Source: Clavelina lepadiformis | Lineage: Eukaryota > Chordata > Ascidiacea > Aplousobranchia > Clavelinidae | Direction: 5' to 3' | Length of the DNA: 64,000 bases | Assembly (NCBI RefSeq): GCF_947623445.1 | Contig: NC_135246.1 | Coordinates: 11,701,856 to 11,765,855, forward strand | In this document: piece after piece, positions 1-11,781 of the stretch | How the letters are laid out: each line of letters begins with the position of its first letter | Position numbering within the stretch: the stretch's first letter is position 1 | The notes under the pieces: generated by a model | Told to the model about the DNA's origin: nothing | Seen by the model: the letters and a program-made list of their open reading frames with translations, nothing else | The model's database searches: none | Made by a program: the position numbers and the translations under genes

Positions 1-3000
1 AATGCGACGTTTTTCTTGATTTTCATGTTTCTTTGAAGAAGATTTTGACTTGGTGCCATTCTTTTTATCAGATTTGTCTTTTTTGATTTTCTTTTTGTGC
101 TTACGTTTCTTTTTTTTGGGAGTGTCATTGACACTTTCAAACTCCGTTGTATCATTTGTGGTGGTATGGTTTAATTTAGTTTTTGTGTAGTCAGATGAAG
201 CAGTCTCTTCTGTTGACAATGTTTGCGTTGTATCTTGTTTGGGCCTAGGTTTTACAAATTCATCTTGCGTTGATGGAGATGACAACATTGTCATATTATT
301 TGGTGATTTGAACTTCACAGATTCTGTTGTTGCCGGAGAAAATTTTACATCACTTAATTCTTCATTATCTTTTGTTGATCGTTTCAGTTTCTTACTTTTT
401 TGTTTGTTTGTCTTGCCATGTTTCTTTGATTTTGTATCAGGTTCAATCCCATGGAGTTTGTTTAACATCGCAGTTATATCGCCCTCTGTAAGTTTTTTAA
501 CTTTATCTGTGTAGGGGGATGTTTCCTCATTGGCTGCTTTTCTCTTTCGACTCACTGGTTGTGGAGAAACAACAGATGAAACTCTTTCCTCGTCAGATGT
601 TAAGATCTGCAAACTGAATTCCTCCAAACTGTCTTCATGCAGTGCATCTTGCTTGGCACGACCTGGCTTGCCGTTGATGTCATCTTTCTTCTGTGTGAGA
701 CCTTCAACTTTTATAGCTGTAGTTGAGGTTTTGAATGGTGATGATGCAACTGCATTTGTTGATTGAACAAATGCTTCCAAATTGTCCATACTTGAAATTG
801 GCAAAGTCTCTTCAGATATGATCTTTGATATCTCAGATACGATATTTTCTGGTGCTTGACTTGTGTAATTCTGTAAGGATGTTATAGGGGTACTGCTGTA
901 GACTGAGGGCAATGATGGATGGCTTGAAGAAATTCCAACCGGTGATAATGGTGTAGCAGGGCATATTTTAACACTCAGCCGCTGTGGCAGGGAAGTAGTC
1001 AAAAGAGTGTTTTGACAAGATACAACAAATGTGGAAGGTTGCGGTGAATTAATTACATTCATTGCTGGCCTAGCCACTGACAAAGGTACTGTAGCACCAG
1101 ATAACAGGGGGATCCTAAAGCTTAAAGGACAAATAAAAACAATTTTAAATTTAGTGCAGTGCAAATTCTAAACTCAGTGCAAAAAAATGGGCAATTTTGC
1201 TATTTGCTACAATATTAGTGTTGGCATCCACCAAATTTAAGAAAATTGTCAAATACCTTTCTAATTGCGTTGGTTGTGCCTTAACTTGTCTTAATATGCT
1301 ACCTGATTGAAAGAAAACAACAAGATTATATGGAAATGTTGGTTTATAGATAACAAAAAGAAATACATGATCATGATGCTCACCGCCAGCTACTTGTTGC
1401 TCAAACCGAAGAGGTTGTGCACAGAAACTGTGAATACCAGATCCAGATGTACCACTTGTTCCAGGTTTAGGCAATAGTTTCCTGTATCTTGGTTTCCTTA
1501 TTTTTTTTGTAACATTGGGAGTATGAAAGTTAAGGTTTCTGCAAACAGCTTCTGTCCTTTGATCAAAATTCTCATCTGTGGAAAGATCGGTCTTATTTAG
1601 CCATTCCCTTAAAGTCTGGGTAACAACAGGAGTAGTATCAGGTACAGTATGACCAGAATCAATTGCTTCGTTTGATTCAAAAACTGAAAAGAGTCCTGCA
1701 GAAGGAGATATTGTCTTAAATTGTAGCTTTGGTGATGTTGCAGGATCAACCTGTTTCATATCGTCAACAAGCTGGGCAGCATCCACCATCTGTGTTAGTG
1801 AAGTTTCATTGAGCAATGATGTCAGACTATCACCCGTCACAGTTTTATTGCACAAGTCTGTAAATATTTGCGGGTCTACTGACTTTCCATTACTAAGGCC
1901 AGATTCGGAGGCTGTAATTTTACTGGTGGTTTGAATACATGTTGATAAACGATTGTCAGTTGACACAGAGTTACTTGAAGAAGTGCAAGATATAAATGAT
2001 GCAGATGTAGTTGTGGTAACAGAGGCAGAAGTTACAGAAGGCATTAGTAAAAGATTGTTAGCACACTGACCGAATTGTTGGTTTGTTTTAGCTTTTACAA
2101 CTAGCGGATTATGCTTTTCACGTGCTGCTTTGGCTTGCTGAACAAGTTGCTCGAGAATGCTATCCATTTCCACAGGTTGATTTTCTGGAACAACTAATAT
2201 ATCACTTTTTGAAACACTGTACAAACTCGGTAGTGGTTTACTTGGAACACTAGATATAGTCTGCACTTTTATCGTACTCGCAGAATTACATATTGCCTTG
2301 CCTCCATCCACACTGGGTGTAGTACATACGGGAACTACTTCAAGAAGCTCATTCATGTCATTTAAGCAAGTGGATGCAGCCATTTTAACAGATGATCCCT
2401 TATCACAAGAACGGTTTGCAGAGGACGATGACATGGGAGCAACACTAGTTTTAGCTTTGCAACGTCTTGCCAGGATTGCAGGAAGTTCATCATCATCAAA
2501 GCCGGGGGGAGCACTGTTAGTAACGCTGGTTAGTTCCAACAGATTCTCTGATTGCGATTCAAGCAAGTCATTTTCAACCTTTGTCACAGATGGACCAACC
2601 AACAAGTCGTCAAGCCCCGCACATGATCCTGGCTTTTCTAAATCACAGGTTTCAGCAGAATGGCTTAAAAGATGACTACTACTAGGAAGTGGCGACTTCA
2701 GATCTTCCAGTAGCTGGAGTTCTTTGCCATTGACATCACAGTCTCCATCCTCACTTATCAAACGCAGGCCATACCGCACAGTTAACTTGCGTGGACTACA
2801 ATTCACTTTCCTAGGGAAGGTTGGTTGAAGACTAACAGCCGACAAGACATCAGCAGGTGAAGTACCAGCAGAGGTATTTGAAGAGCTTGGACTATTTTTC
2901 ACTGAAGTAGCTGTGTTTGACACAATACTTTCTTTTATAACAACACTGCAGGGTTTTGTTTTAGTCATTTTATTTTTCGGTAGTGTCTTCACGGAAGATT

Positions 3001-6000
3001 TTTTTTTGCTCTTCTGACTTTTCATCTTTATCTTCGGAGTTTTGCTCTTAGATCTTAAAGGTTTATCTTTTAACATTCTTGTTTGGCTACGTGTAAATTT
3101 GGCAGGACTGCCTTGCAATTCCATCATTGACCGAGTTTTTATTGGTGTGTTTTCTTCCATGGCCATATCATTGTCTGCAGTTTCTGTCTTATCAGTAACT
3201 TGTGGATTATCGATTTTCTTTTGTTCAACAGCCTTGCTCAGACCCAGTACATCTACTCTGATGCTAGACTCGTTGGCGTTTTTTCTTTGTTTATCACCAT
3301 TGTTGCATATTGATGTTTCAATTAGATAATTGCCAGTATCATTTGCTATGTTTTGCAGTTCAGATGGTGGCAATATGCCATTAATTGCAGCAAGAGTTTC
3401 AGCATTGTAAGCATTGTGTTCTTGTTCTTGAATGTTATCATAATCTGTTGAAAAATGTTCATTTTGTGAATCACTTTCGGGGAAGTGTGAAGTAGGCTGC
3501 TGACCACAGTTATCTGGCAAAGGCTCTGAACCAGAAGCAGATAAAATTTCATTCACAGCGGCCAAAGTTTCAGTTTCAGACGGTTTAATTCTTGTATGCT
3601 TTCCGGACAGTTCGTTTGTTGTGTTTTCAGTCTGTTGTGATTGTGTAACCACTTCATTAAATTCTTCATGATCCTTATGTGAAGCGGGAGACATTGGCAT
3701 TTGAGATGGAGCAGTTTCAATCAAATCTGGTCTCTGCTCATTTGTTGCAATTTCTTGTGGCGTTGGAACAGCAACAGCTGAAAAAGTGTCGTCGCAATGA
3801 AGCATGTGATCACCTTTTTCTTCATCAAGCTGTAAGCTCAAATTAGGTTTATCGTTTTCCAAAGTAGCCCTTTGACCAACTGCATTGATTTCATTGTCCA
3901 CAGCTTCCTCTACAGTAACCACGGAATCCGGTTCAAAGTTCTTTGATGATTCTGTCACCTGATCGCTTGCAGTATCTACAAGAAGGACAAGGTCTCCATT
4001 GCCGCTCTCCACTGCCTCTATTTCAGTTGATGATTTTATCTGGTTCTTGCCATCTGATAAAATGACATGCATTGGATTGTGCTTGTATATTTGATGGATG
4101 TTGTCAGTTTTCTTCAAATGCTTACCAGTGTCTTCGGTTTCAGCTGGTTCATGAAAATCAAGCAATTCCTCAAGCTCTTTGCCAAACTCTAGTTGCTGTC
4201 TTGTTGCACTTAAATGGTCTGAAAAGGCTTAAATTAAATGTTCTTTCCACGAACAAGCAAAATGTTAATTGTGAATGTGTTTAAGAATCGCACCATACCT
4301 GACTGAAGCAATGATTCCAGTGTAAGTTGTACAATTGATTCTTGATTGGATTTGGTGACATCCTTTTTGTACAAAGTAAAGCACATTTGTCAGATTTGTG
4401 TGAAAAACAGACAAAAGCTAAAAAATATCCAGAAACCTTACCGTGTCAATGTCCAAATTAACTCTACTTGATGATGGCGTTGAAGAACTTGTCTGTCTGT
4501 GACATGATATAAACTTCAGGCATAACTTTGAAAACATTCACGGAACGACTCACAACATTTCAAAAGATGATTTACAGTTTACATATTCCAATGAATAACT
4601 TACTCGTTTTGTGCACACTTTTTCATCTGGGATATAATTGTTGCACCAACTACAGCCATTGTATCAGAGTTGTGAATGTTTTGTAGCAACAACCCTGAGG
4701 CCTGGAAGGTAACACACGATTTTAACCAAAACAAAATCTTATCCAAAAATATAACCAAGATAATCAAAGAATATTTTGAGTAAAACTTTACAAAAATACG
4801 ACAACGCTTAGCTTACATCATGACCCAGAACTTCAGTATCCCTGTCTTTCCTTTCCAGATCATTCAACCGTTTCGGTTTTTTCTTTTTCTTCTTTTGATG
4901 CTCTGAAGTTTTTTGCAAGTCTATAAATTGAAAAGGAAATTATTCCTTATAATGAAGCTTTTGCAGACGATATTACAGCACTAACAACCTGGTGATTTTT
5001 CCTGTGGGTGTATTGGTAGGGTAGTTAAGTTTACAGCTGGGCTGTTAATATTAGCAGATGTTCCAGCTTCTGATGTTGGCGCTGAAGATTATCGTGGAAA
5101 AAAATTTACAAAAAATTACCATCAATAAATCACTAGTTTTTTTGAGTTCCATAAGCATATTGGTACTTGATACCAACCAACAATCAGTCGAGGAACAGTA
5201 GTTTGCTTATTGAATATCATGTCGGTAGGTGCAGCTTCTTTAACAACAGAACCATCTACAGAAATAAAAACATTGAAAGCATTTCTTTGATGTAAAATGC
5301 TTCCATCATAACATAGAAAACTGTAATCAAAGGCGAGGCGAGATCAAATCTTACATTCTGTTCACATTTTGCTAATAAAAATCACTAAACAAACCTTTTG
5401 AAAGAACACTGCCACAGATCTGACACTGCAATTTACTTATGTGGTTTCTATCCAAGATTGAGGCAACCTGGTACGACCTAAAAACATTGTGTTCCATAAA
5501 CAATTTGTTAGTCTGTTTATGTTTTAAAAAATGCACTGATACCAAACACTGTAACATTTCAAATAAGCCTGATGCTATAAGAAAACAGAAATTTACTACA
5601 CAAAGTACAAACAAGTAAGTTCAAGTCAAAAGTCATGTGCATTTTAAATCAAACTGACTTGATGGCAGCCAAAGCATCGTCCAGTTTTGCCCACATTTGC
5701 AAAAATTTCTGATTTCTTCCCCTTGCCTTGTGCTTCAAACGTAAATACTGCGCTTCAGCATCTTTCATGACATAATATTCATTGAGAATAATCCGCAAAG
5801 ATTTTCCAAAGACGGTCATTGGTGAAAACTCAGTTACACCTGAAGGAAAAAAAATCAGTTCAAATTTCATTCCAAACAAAACAGCCATTAAAATTATGAT
5901 GAAAAATTTGAAAACATGTTTTATTTCTAATTTTGTTTCATTATAAATATTATTTTACCTTGTTCAAACATTTCATCACATAATCCTCTTAAGTGTGAAC

Positions 6001-6169
6001 TTTCATTGACAAATGACTGATAGGTAAGAGGACAGCTTTCTTCAGCAAGATAACCTACAAAATCTTTTTCCCTTTAAGGTGTACCACAAAATTGTTTAAC
6101 ATAAAACTGCATAAAATATTGCGGTTACTTACCAAGCACCAATCTTGCCACGTCTGAATGAAGCAGCAT
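1..6169 (-). CDS. NPAT: NPAT-like coactivator of histone transcription (3' end cut by window edge)
   Basis: Exons: 6169-6133, 6054-5959, 5839-5659, 5477-5395, 5255-5178, 5081-4989, 4920-4817, 4701-4604, 4496-4442, 4362-4299, 4218-1384, 1302-1257, 1114-1 (open at the edge). All junctions are GT-AG and in phase, giving at least 1628 residues; human NPAT has about 1430. The N-terminus reads MLLHSDVARLVLG, nearly the NPAT start, followed by a LisH-type segment. Exon 3 holds the family block around VFGKSLRIILNEY and WAKLDDALAAIKS. The 2.8-kb exon is low-complexity, Ser/Thr/Glu-rich, with basic stretches. The last visible exon ends in a very lysine-rich tail (about 40-130), probably nuclear localisation. 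NPAT in vertebrates is a cyclin E/CDK2 substrate at histone locus bodies that activates replication-dependent histone genes. That role is inferred here from the N-terminal homology. The long C-terminal part was not aligned. Confidence 0.88.
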
Positions 6170-6603
6170 ATTCGAATATTATCAAGTAAAATAGACATTA
6201 ATTATAAAAAATTGTCTGGGAATGTATAAGTATGATTTGTAACAAGTTGATAAAGAAAATAATGATGTTACACATATAATAAGTAATGGTATGAAATGGC
6301 AGTGTAAAATATAAAGTTAAATAATTATAACAAAATGGGTATTTGACAACAATAAGAGGCAAAAACTTTTAAAAAAATCAGTAAAGTAAACACAATCTTC
6401 ATCATTCACACACTAAAAAAACTATCATTTATATCATAAGTCAAAAAGCAGTCAGTAAACAACTTTAAAGCAGAATGGCACAAATCGATGTCTTAAATTC
6501 AAAAACTGTACAATGACTGTAGTCTGGAATACATAGAAACAACATAATGTGGTAAGTATAGTAGTAGTACGTGCAAATTTATAATGTAAGACATATTTGA
6601 AAA
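6170..6603. other. Intergenic: NPAT 5' flank
   Basis: AT-rich stretch between the NPAT start and the stop codon of the downstream-placed membrane protein gene, both on the minus strand. It must hold the NPAT promoter and 5' UTR and the 3' UTR of the neighbour. I see no convincing promoter motif and no RNA gene. Confidence 0.5.
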
Positions 6604-8620
6604 TTATTCAGTCTTTTCATGAATCTCCTCTGGTTTTGCAAAGAGCAAAATAAACATTGTTATGCAGATGGAAATTCCACCTAAAATCATGTACAATGGG
6701 TCATTCTTTGTGAAATGTGTATAGACAGACAAAACTCCCACCGAAAGCAGCAACCAACAGGGTAGTTGAAACTGTTTAAACAGAATTAGAAGGGCACCTG
6801 AAAGTCAAAGTAAATTGTTACAATAAAAGATATTATGGTTACACAGATTAATAATAAAAAAGCATAACACTGGTATTATCTCAACAATAAACATGCAAAC
6901 ATTTTTTACCGAATTATGTATTGGCAAAAACAACAGGTACATAATCATAGTAATGTTATCATCCGTAACGCGGCATAAATACAAAAGCAAAAGAGAATGC
7001 AAATCAAGAATTTTTTTACAGCAAATATCTTTTATGCTTAAAACAGCGAAGCAGCAACCTGAAATTAAAACCATGTAGCCAATAGTTTGTCGAAGATCAT
7101 CATCAGTAACTTCCACACCTTTAGGTTTCCAAGGAATATTTTCAGCAGCATCTCCATCTCTGTATATCTAAATACAAAAGAAAATCTAACACACATCGCC
7201 ATCAAAAATGTGATTAGATTAATAAAATATACAAGTCTTAACTACGCTATGGCTAACTCTGGTTACTTTTCACTAACAATATGGCAAATTGCCCAACAAA
7301 TGGCCCTTGTTGGTCTAACCTCTCTGCTTAACATAGGTCAGACAAGCAAAGTAAAACTCTCACTTTACAAGCCAAGACTTTTAACGTCTTGGGATATTGT
7401 TACAATGCTAGTCAAATTTGAATTTCTTTGCAGTCAAAGATTCAGCTTGAAACTTTACAATTGTTTCTAAAAACTTGATTGTTAAGGAACTAATAATTTT
7501 TAGTCAGTTTGCTTTTTTGCATGCTATAGTCACTCTTGTTGTTTAGTTTAATGTAAGATGTAGAGAAAACTGGTAAAATGTGGCTTAATGTTTGGCATGA
7601 ATACAAACAATATATCAATAAAATATACAAATTATGAGAGTGCCAAGAATTAAGATAAAGCAAACAACAAAACATATAACCAAACCGTCCACTGGGCACC
7701 ATTGAGAACGGCAATTCAGTACCTTCCTGCCAAAATTTTTATGGGTAGGCATGTATGTGCGGATGTGATTTCCAAACAAACAAAAAAGTGAGAGACATGT
7801 GCTAAAACAAATTAACTTTATTTCAGAAAAAAAATGTTCATAAGAGTCCCAAACAAATATTTTCATTTTTTCGATAGTAATTAGTGGTCACTCAAATATT
7901 GCGCAAAAAGTGTGTCGCAAAAAATTGCAAATTTGCCGCCAATGACATGTTTGATGGTAGTTATGATGTCACAATGTAACACCTTTGGGCACAACAAAAG
8001 TTCTTGAATAAAGTGTGAGTAAGATGTCTCGACGAGTATTGGCAACAAGAACCAGGTATAGTTTATGTGTACTTAAGTGCACAACAGAATAAATATTTTG
8101 CACTTAGTTAGACTGAAGTTAACTCGCATTTAATATATATAAGCCGCTATTTAAGATAAACGCTAGGTGTAAATGGTATTGCCTCACTGAGTTCAGTCTT
8201 GGCTGTATGCAATAGCTTAGCACAATGCTGGTATTCGCCATAAAACAAAACTTTCAGCATGTCACCTATAATGTTTCTATGCCGAACTATCTATCAAAAA
8301 ATTCTTTGTTCGATATACTTCTAGTTACTGAAAAACTTTTCTTTGGCTTAGTATTAGCACTTGGCCTTAATTGTAAAGGTTGTAAGCACGCTTAGATAAA
8401 AAACACTACCAAGATCAAACATTCTACAAAGATTCTTTTCTATTCGTTAAATGCCATAATTATGATCATCATAACACCTACTCAACAGAAATACCTTAAC
8501 AAATTTCTTATGCATGTCAGGGAAAGCCCTTTTCCCAACATAATCCGTTGTCATACATCCATATAATACAAAAGAAAGTCCAGCTAAGCAACGAATAGTC
8601 AGGTACAGGTTTCTATTCAT
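6604..8620 (-). CDS. DoxX/TMEM35-like small membrane protein, copy A
   Basis: Three exons: 8620-8495, 7167-7059, 6797-6604, phases consistent, 142 residues. The start MNRNLYL is chosen because copy B has the same start and the same 126-base first exon. Hydrophobic segments lie near residues 6-22 (around LAGLSFVLYG), 65-85, 92-105 and 112-130, suggesting four membrane helices. Layout and motifs (LAGLSFVLYGCM; DDLRQTIGY; KNDPLYMILGG) resemble the DoxX-like TMEM35A/TMEM35B family. TMEM35A (NACHO) is an ER chaperone for nicotinic receptors; I do not claim that function here. Intron 1 is 1.3 kb. The family call rests on remembered sequence and is moderate; the gene model is strong because copy B has the same structure. 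Confidence 0.72.
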
Positions 8621-9325
8621 ACTTGTATTTAATATTTAGTTATAACCTGTTTAAACTCACCTAAACGATACCTATATACATGATGAAGAGGAAATTTTAA
8701 AATCGTAAAAATGCAATGGTATTGACATTATTGCAAATAAAAATAATTAACCAAAAAATACAATGTCCTAGATTTGTTGTTCCACAGTTCCCAGATCATA
8801 ATCAACTGAACAAAGTAAAGAAAAAGTGTCAAGCATTATATATGCAAAAAATGAAAAAAGTAGGATTAAAAAATTTATTGCAAATTAAAACATTGAACAT
8901 AATTGCAGCAAAGTTTGGAAAGGTATAATTAAGATTAAAAACAAAACAAACATATGAGTTAACATATTGTACTATGGCATGTAATGAAAAAATAAGCAGC
9001 TTCAAATCAAAAATTTTAAACATAGATACAAGTGACTGAAAACTATGCATTTGCACTCTCTTAAATTCTCCATCTTTTTCATCAACTACTAACAACAATA
9101 TTCAATATAGAAAAGATTACAAGAGAACTTACATGAGGTAAAAAGTAAAGCAAATAGCAAGTAATTTGGAGTAAAAATAATATAGCCATAACAATAAAAC
9201 ATAGACATATTTACACCAAACGTTTTGTTTCAATCTTAGACATAAACAAATCGTGTGTCGTAAAAATTAGAAAACAGCAAGTAAACGCATATATTTCAGT
9301 ATTGGCAACGAAATATATGTTGTAC
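8621..9325. other. Intergenic between the two TMEM35-like copies
   Basis: AT-rich, about 700 bases. A short open stretch at 8716-8928 has no recognisable homology and skewed composition, so I treat it as non-coding. Nothing else seen. Confidence 0.5.
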
Positions 9326-10551
9326 TTAATCTGTCTTTTCGTGAATTTTTGGCTTTGCAAAGAGCAGAAAAATCATGACTAAGCAGATAGTGAGTCCACC
9401 ACATATCATATAAAGGGGATCATTCTTTGTGACATGACAATAGACAGAAAGCAATCCCACAATAAGCATTACAACACAGGGTGGTTGAAATTGATCCGTC
9501 AAAATCAAAAGCATGCCTGAAAGTGAAACAACAAACAAAGTTGTGGTATAACAATGTATAACATATTTCACAATAAAATACAGCGAACTATGAGAAATCC
9601 ATAAATATGATATTATATACATATATACAACACAAACAAGTCCCAATCATTCAAAAGCTCTCAACAGGGAAGGAAAATTGTAAACTCATGAACATAGATA
9701 GAAAACATAGTTCAAACTTCTAACCAATATCACTGACATTGGATGGAAACATTAAAATATCAACAACAAAAACCAAAAACCAGTGGATTTTTTAAATGTA
9801 CTTTATCATAGTTAAGTGCAAACAAATACAAACCACCTGAAATCAAAGAAATGTAACCAAAAACTTGTCGAAGCTGATCATCATTTACTTGAATATTCAT
9901 TGATTTCCATTTTATAGTTTCAGCATAACCACCATCTTTGTACATCTAAATAATAGGTAATATTTAGTTGAATGAATGTAATCAAAAGTATATATTTAGT
10001 TGTACTATGATGAGCTTAATGTAGCCAAGTAGAAGTTCTTCCAACAAAGTTTACAAGTGGTAAGAACGTGTTGGGGTGAATGCAAATCCGAATGTGCACA
10101 ACTATTGACTATTTTAAACAAATGCAAACGTAGCATGGAGATTAGGTTCAATTCTTTAATATTTTGATGTAGTTTTGTTAAAAGCAACAATAAAAGTCAA
10201 AAGTGGTCAAGTTTTGGTTTGTGTCATAGATGTTATCTTAACAATATCAGAATCGTTCTGAAAAGTTTTCAGTGGTTTCGTGTTAAGGAAAAACAAGCTG
10301 ATGTCTGTCATTCATCAATATTATATATATTAAGATTAAGCACGGTTCCCTTAATTAGAATAAATAACTTTGATAGAGTAACACGACTAAACCAAACCAA
10401 CATGAAGAAATTTGCAACCACATACTTGAACAAAAATGTTATGCATCTTTGGGAAAATCCTTTCTCCAGCAAAATCTGTGGCCATACATCCATACAACAC
10501 AAATGAAAGCCCAGCTAAGGAACGGAACACCAAGTACAATGTTCTATTCAT
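9326..10551 (-). CDS. DoxX/TMEM35-like small membrane protein, copy B
   Basis: Three exons: 10551-10426 (126 bases), 9945-9837 (109), 9516-9326 (191), 141 residues. Exon sizes and phases equal those of copy A except for one codon in the last exon. By eye the proteins are about 65% identical, most strongly in LAGLSFVLYGCM and TKNDPLYMI. Two in-frame upstream ATGs (up to 10587) could add 12 residues, but copy A has nothing equivalent, so I start at MNRTLYL. Four predicted membrane helices, short charged C-terminus (KIHEKTD). Head-to-tail order with copy A indicates tandem duplication. Divergent from the phosphatase gene starting at 11782. Confidence 0.75.
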
Positions 10552-11781
10552 GTTTTGCATATATGCTATGTAGATGTTCCTGTCCAAAATTACAACATTC
10601 TAATCTATGCAGGAGCTGTGAAAGTAAAAAGTGTTGTACACAAACACTGACAGACTGAACTTTTACATGCTCACTCCGATTTGTACTTAAACAATCTAGA
10701 CAAAGTCAGTTATTTGCTGGTCTGTATTTCATGCTATGGTACGACATTTCTTATACTCGGACTGAGGAAAGTCTTTGCACGACTTAAACCTGGTGATGAT
10801 ATTAAGATATTATTCTTGTACATTTTTAGACATTGGGCTTAACTACTTTTCCTGCTCATTGTTTGCTAGTGGAATTGTTATTTCGTTATAGGCTAGACCT
10901 ATTATAATGATGAGCAAATTAATTTTTCGTTCCCCCTCAGACAATGACGAAAAATTAGCAATGCAATGTAGGATACAATCAAGGATACCAATACCAAAGC
11001 CTGGACAGGCAGATAGGCTACACTTAAATCTATATACATACAAACATTAAACATTAAATTAGTAGGAAACCCGATTATAACCAAATTAAACAAACAATGA
11101 AATGCACTTTCTATTTCGGGCTTGCGCGCCCAAAAACAACAATGATTTCATTTGTTGGCAAAAGTTTGATATCTATGTTTCTGCCTTCTAGCACAGCGCA
11201 TATTAATTATCAGATCGTACCAGTACTGATTTTTAATCAAGAATTTAAAACATTTGGCAACAGTTTACTTTGTGCATTTATAACTTGATTTATATTTAGT
11301 TTAGTATTGATAAAAAGTATATATTTTCATACTTTTACACAAACGAAAAAGGTTGTATAGTTTTAGGAAATTACAAACCAATAAAAGTTGTATTCACTTA
11401 AAGTTAGCTCGTAAATCCAGATATTGGTTTATCACTTTATCCTAATATGGTGATTAAAACTGATAAGTTGATCAAGTCTTTTATACTCTTGACCAACCCA
11501 TTCATAGAGAAAGATGTATTAAAACGCTTGGTAAACTGAAGCATGAAAGAATGCGAGCGGTATACTTAAAACATATGTTACAATTACAATATGAAATCAT
11601 TGTTACCGCATTCATTAAACATGTTCTAAATTCTAAAAACCTTGCATTGTAAATCCCAAAAAGACCTAAATACTATACTCAGCATTTTAATGCGATCAGA
11701 AATGCCGAAAGTATGTTTTGAGATGTCTTGCCGTAAAACTACACTGGGGAAAGCCCATTAATGAAAGGATTTTTTTTCTAG
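10552..11781. other. Intergenic, divergent promoter region
   Basis: About 1.2 kb between the minus-strand TMEM35-like copy B and the plus-strand PTPMT1-like gene, so both upstream regions lie here. AT-rich; several short open frames without homology. No RNA gene recognised. Confidence 0.5.
11769..11781 (+). promoter_or_regulatory. Candidate trans-splice (or 5' UTR) acceptor before PTPMT1 start
   Basis: A T8 run then CTAG ends exactly one base before the ATG at 11782. This is an excellent 3' splice acceptor with no coding exon upstream. In ascidians many mRNAs receive a spliced leader at such a site; an ordinary 5' UTR intron is equally possible. Confidence 0.5.

Noticed and set aside
239..766. 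Plus-strand open frames over the left end
   Set aside because: They are the antisense of the last visible NPAT exon, which has matching splice phase; no homology of their own.
1151..1383. C-terminal tail of the 1004-codon open frame
   Set aside because: A GT donor at 1383 and acceptor before 1302 remove it in phase; it is intron read-through.
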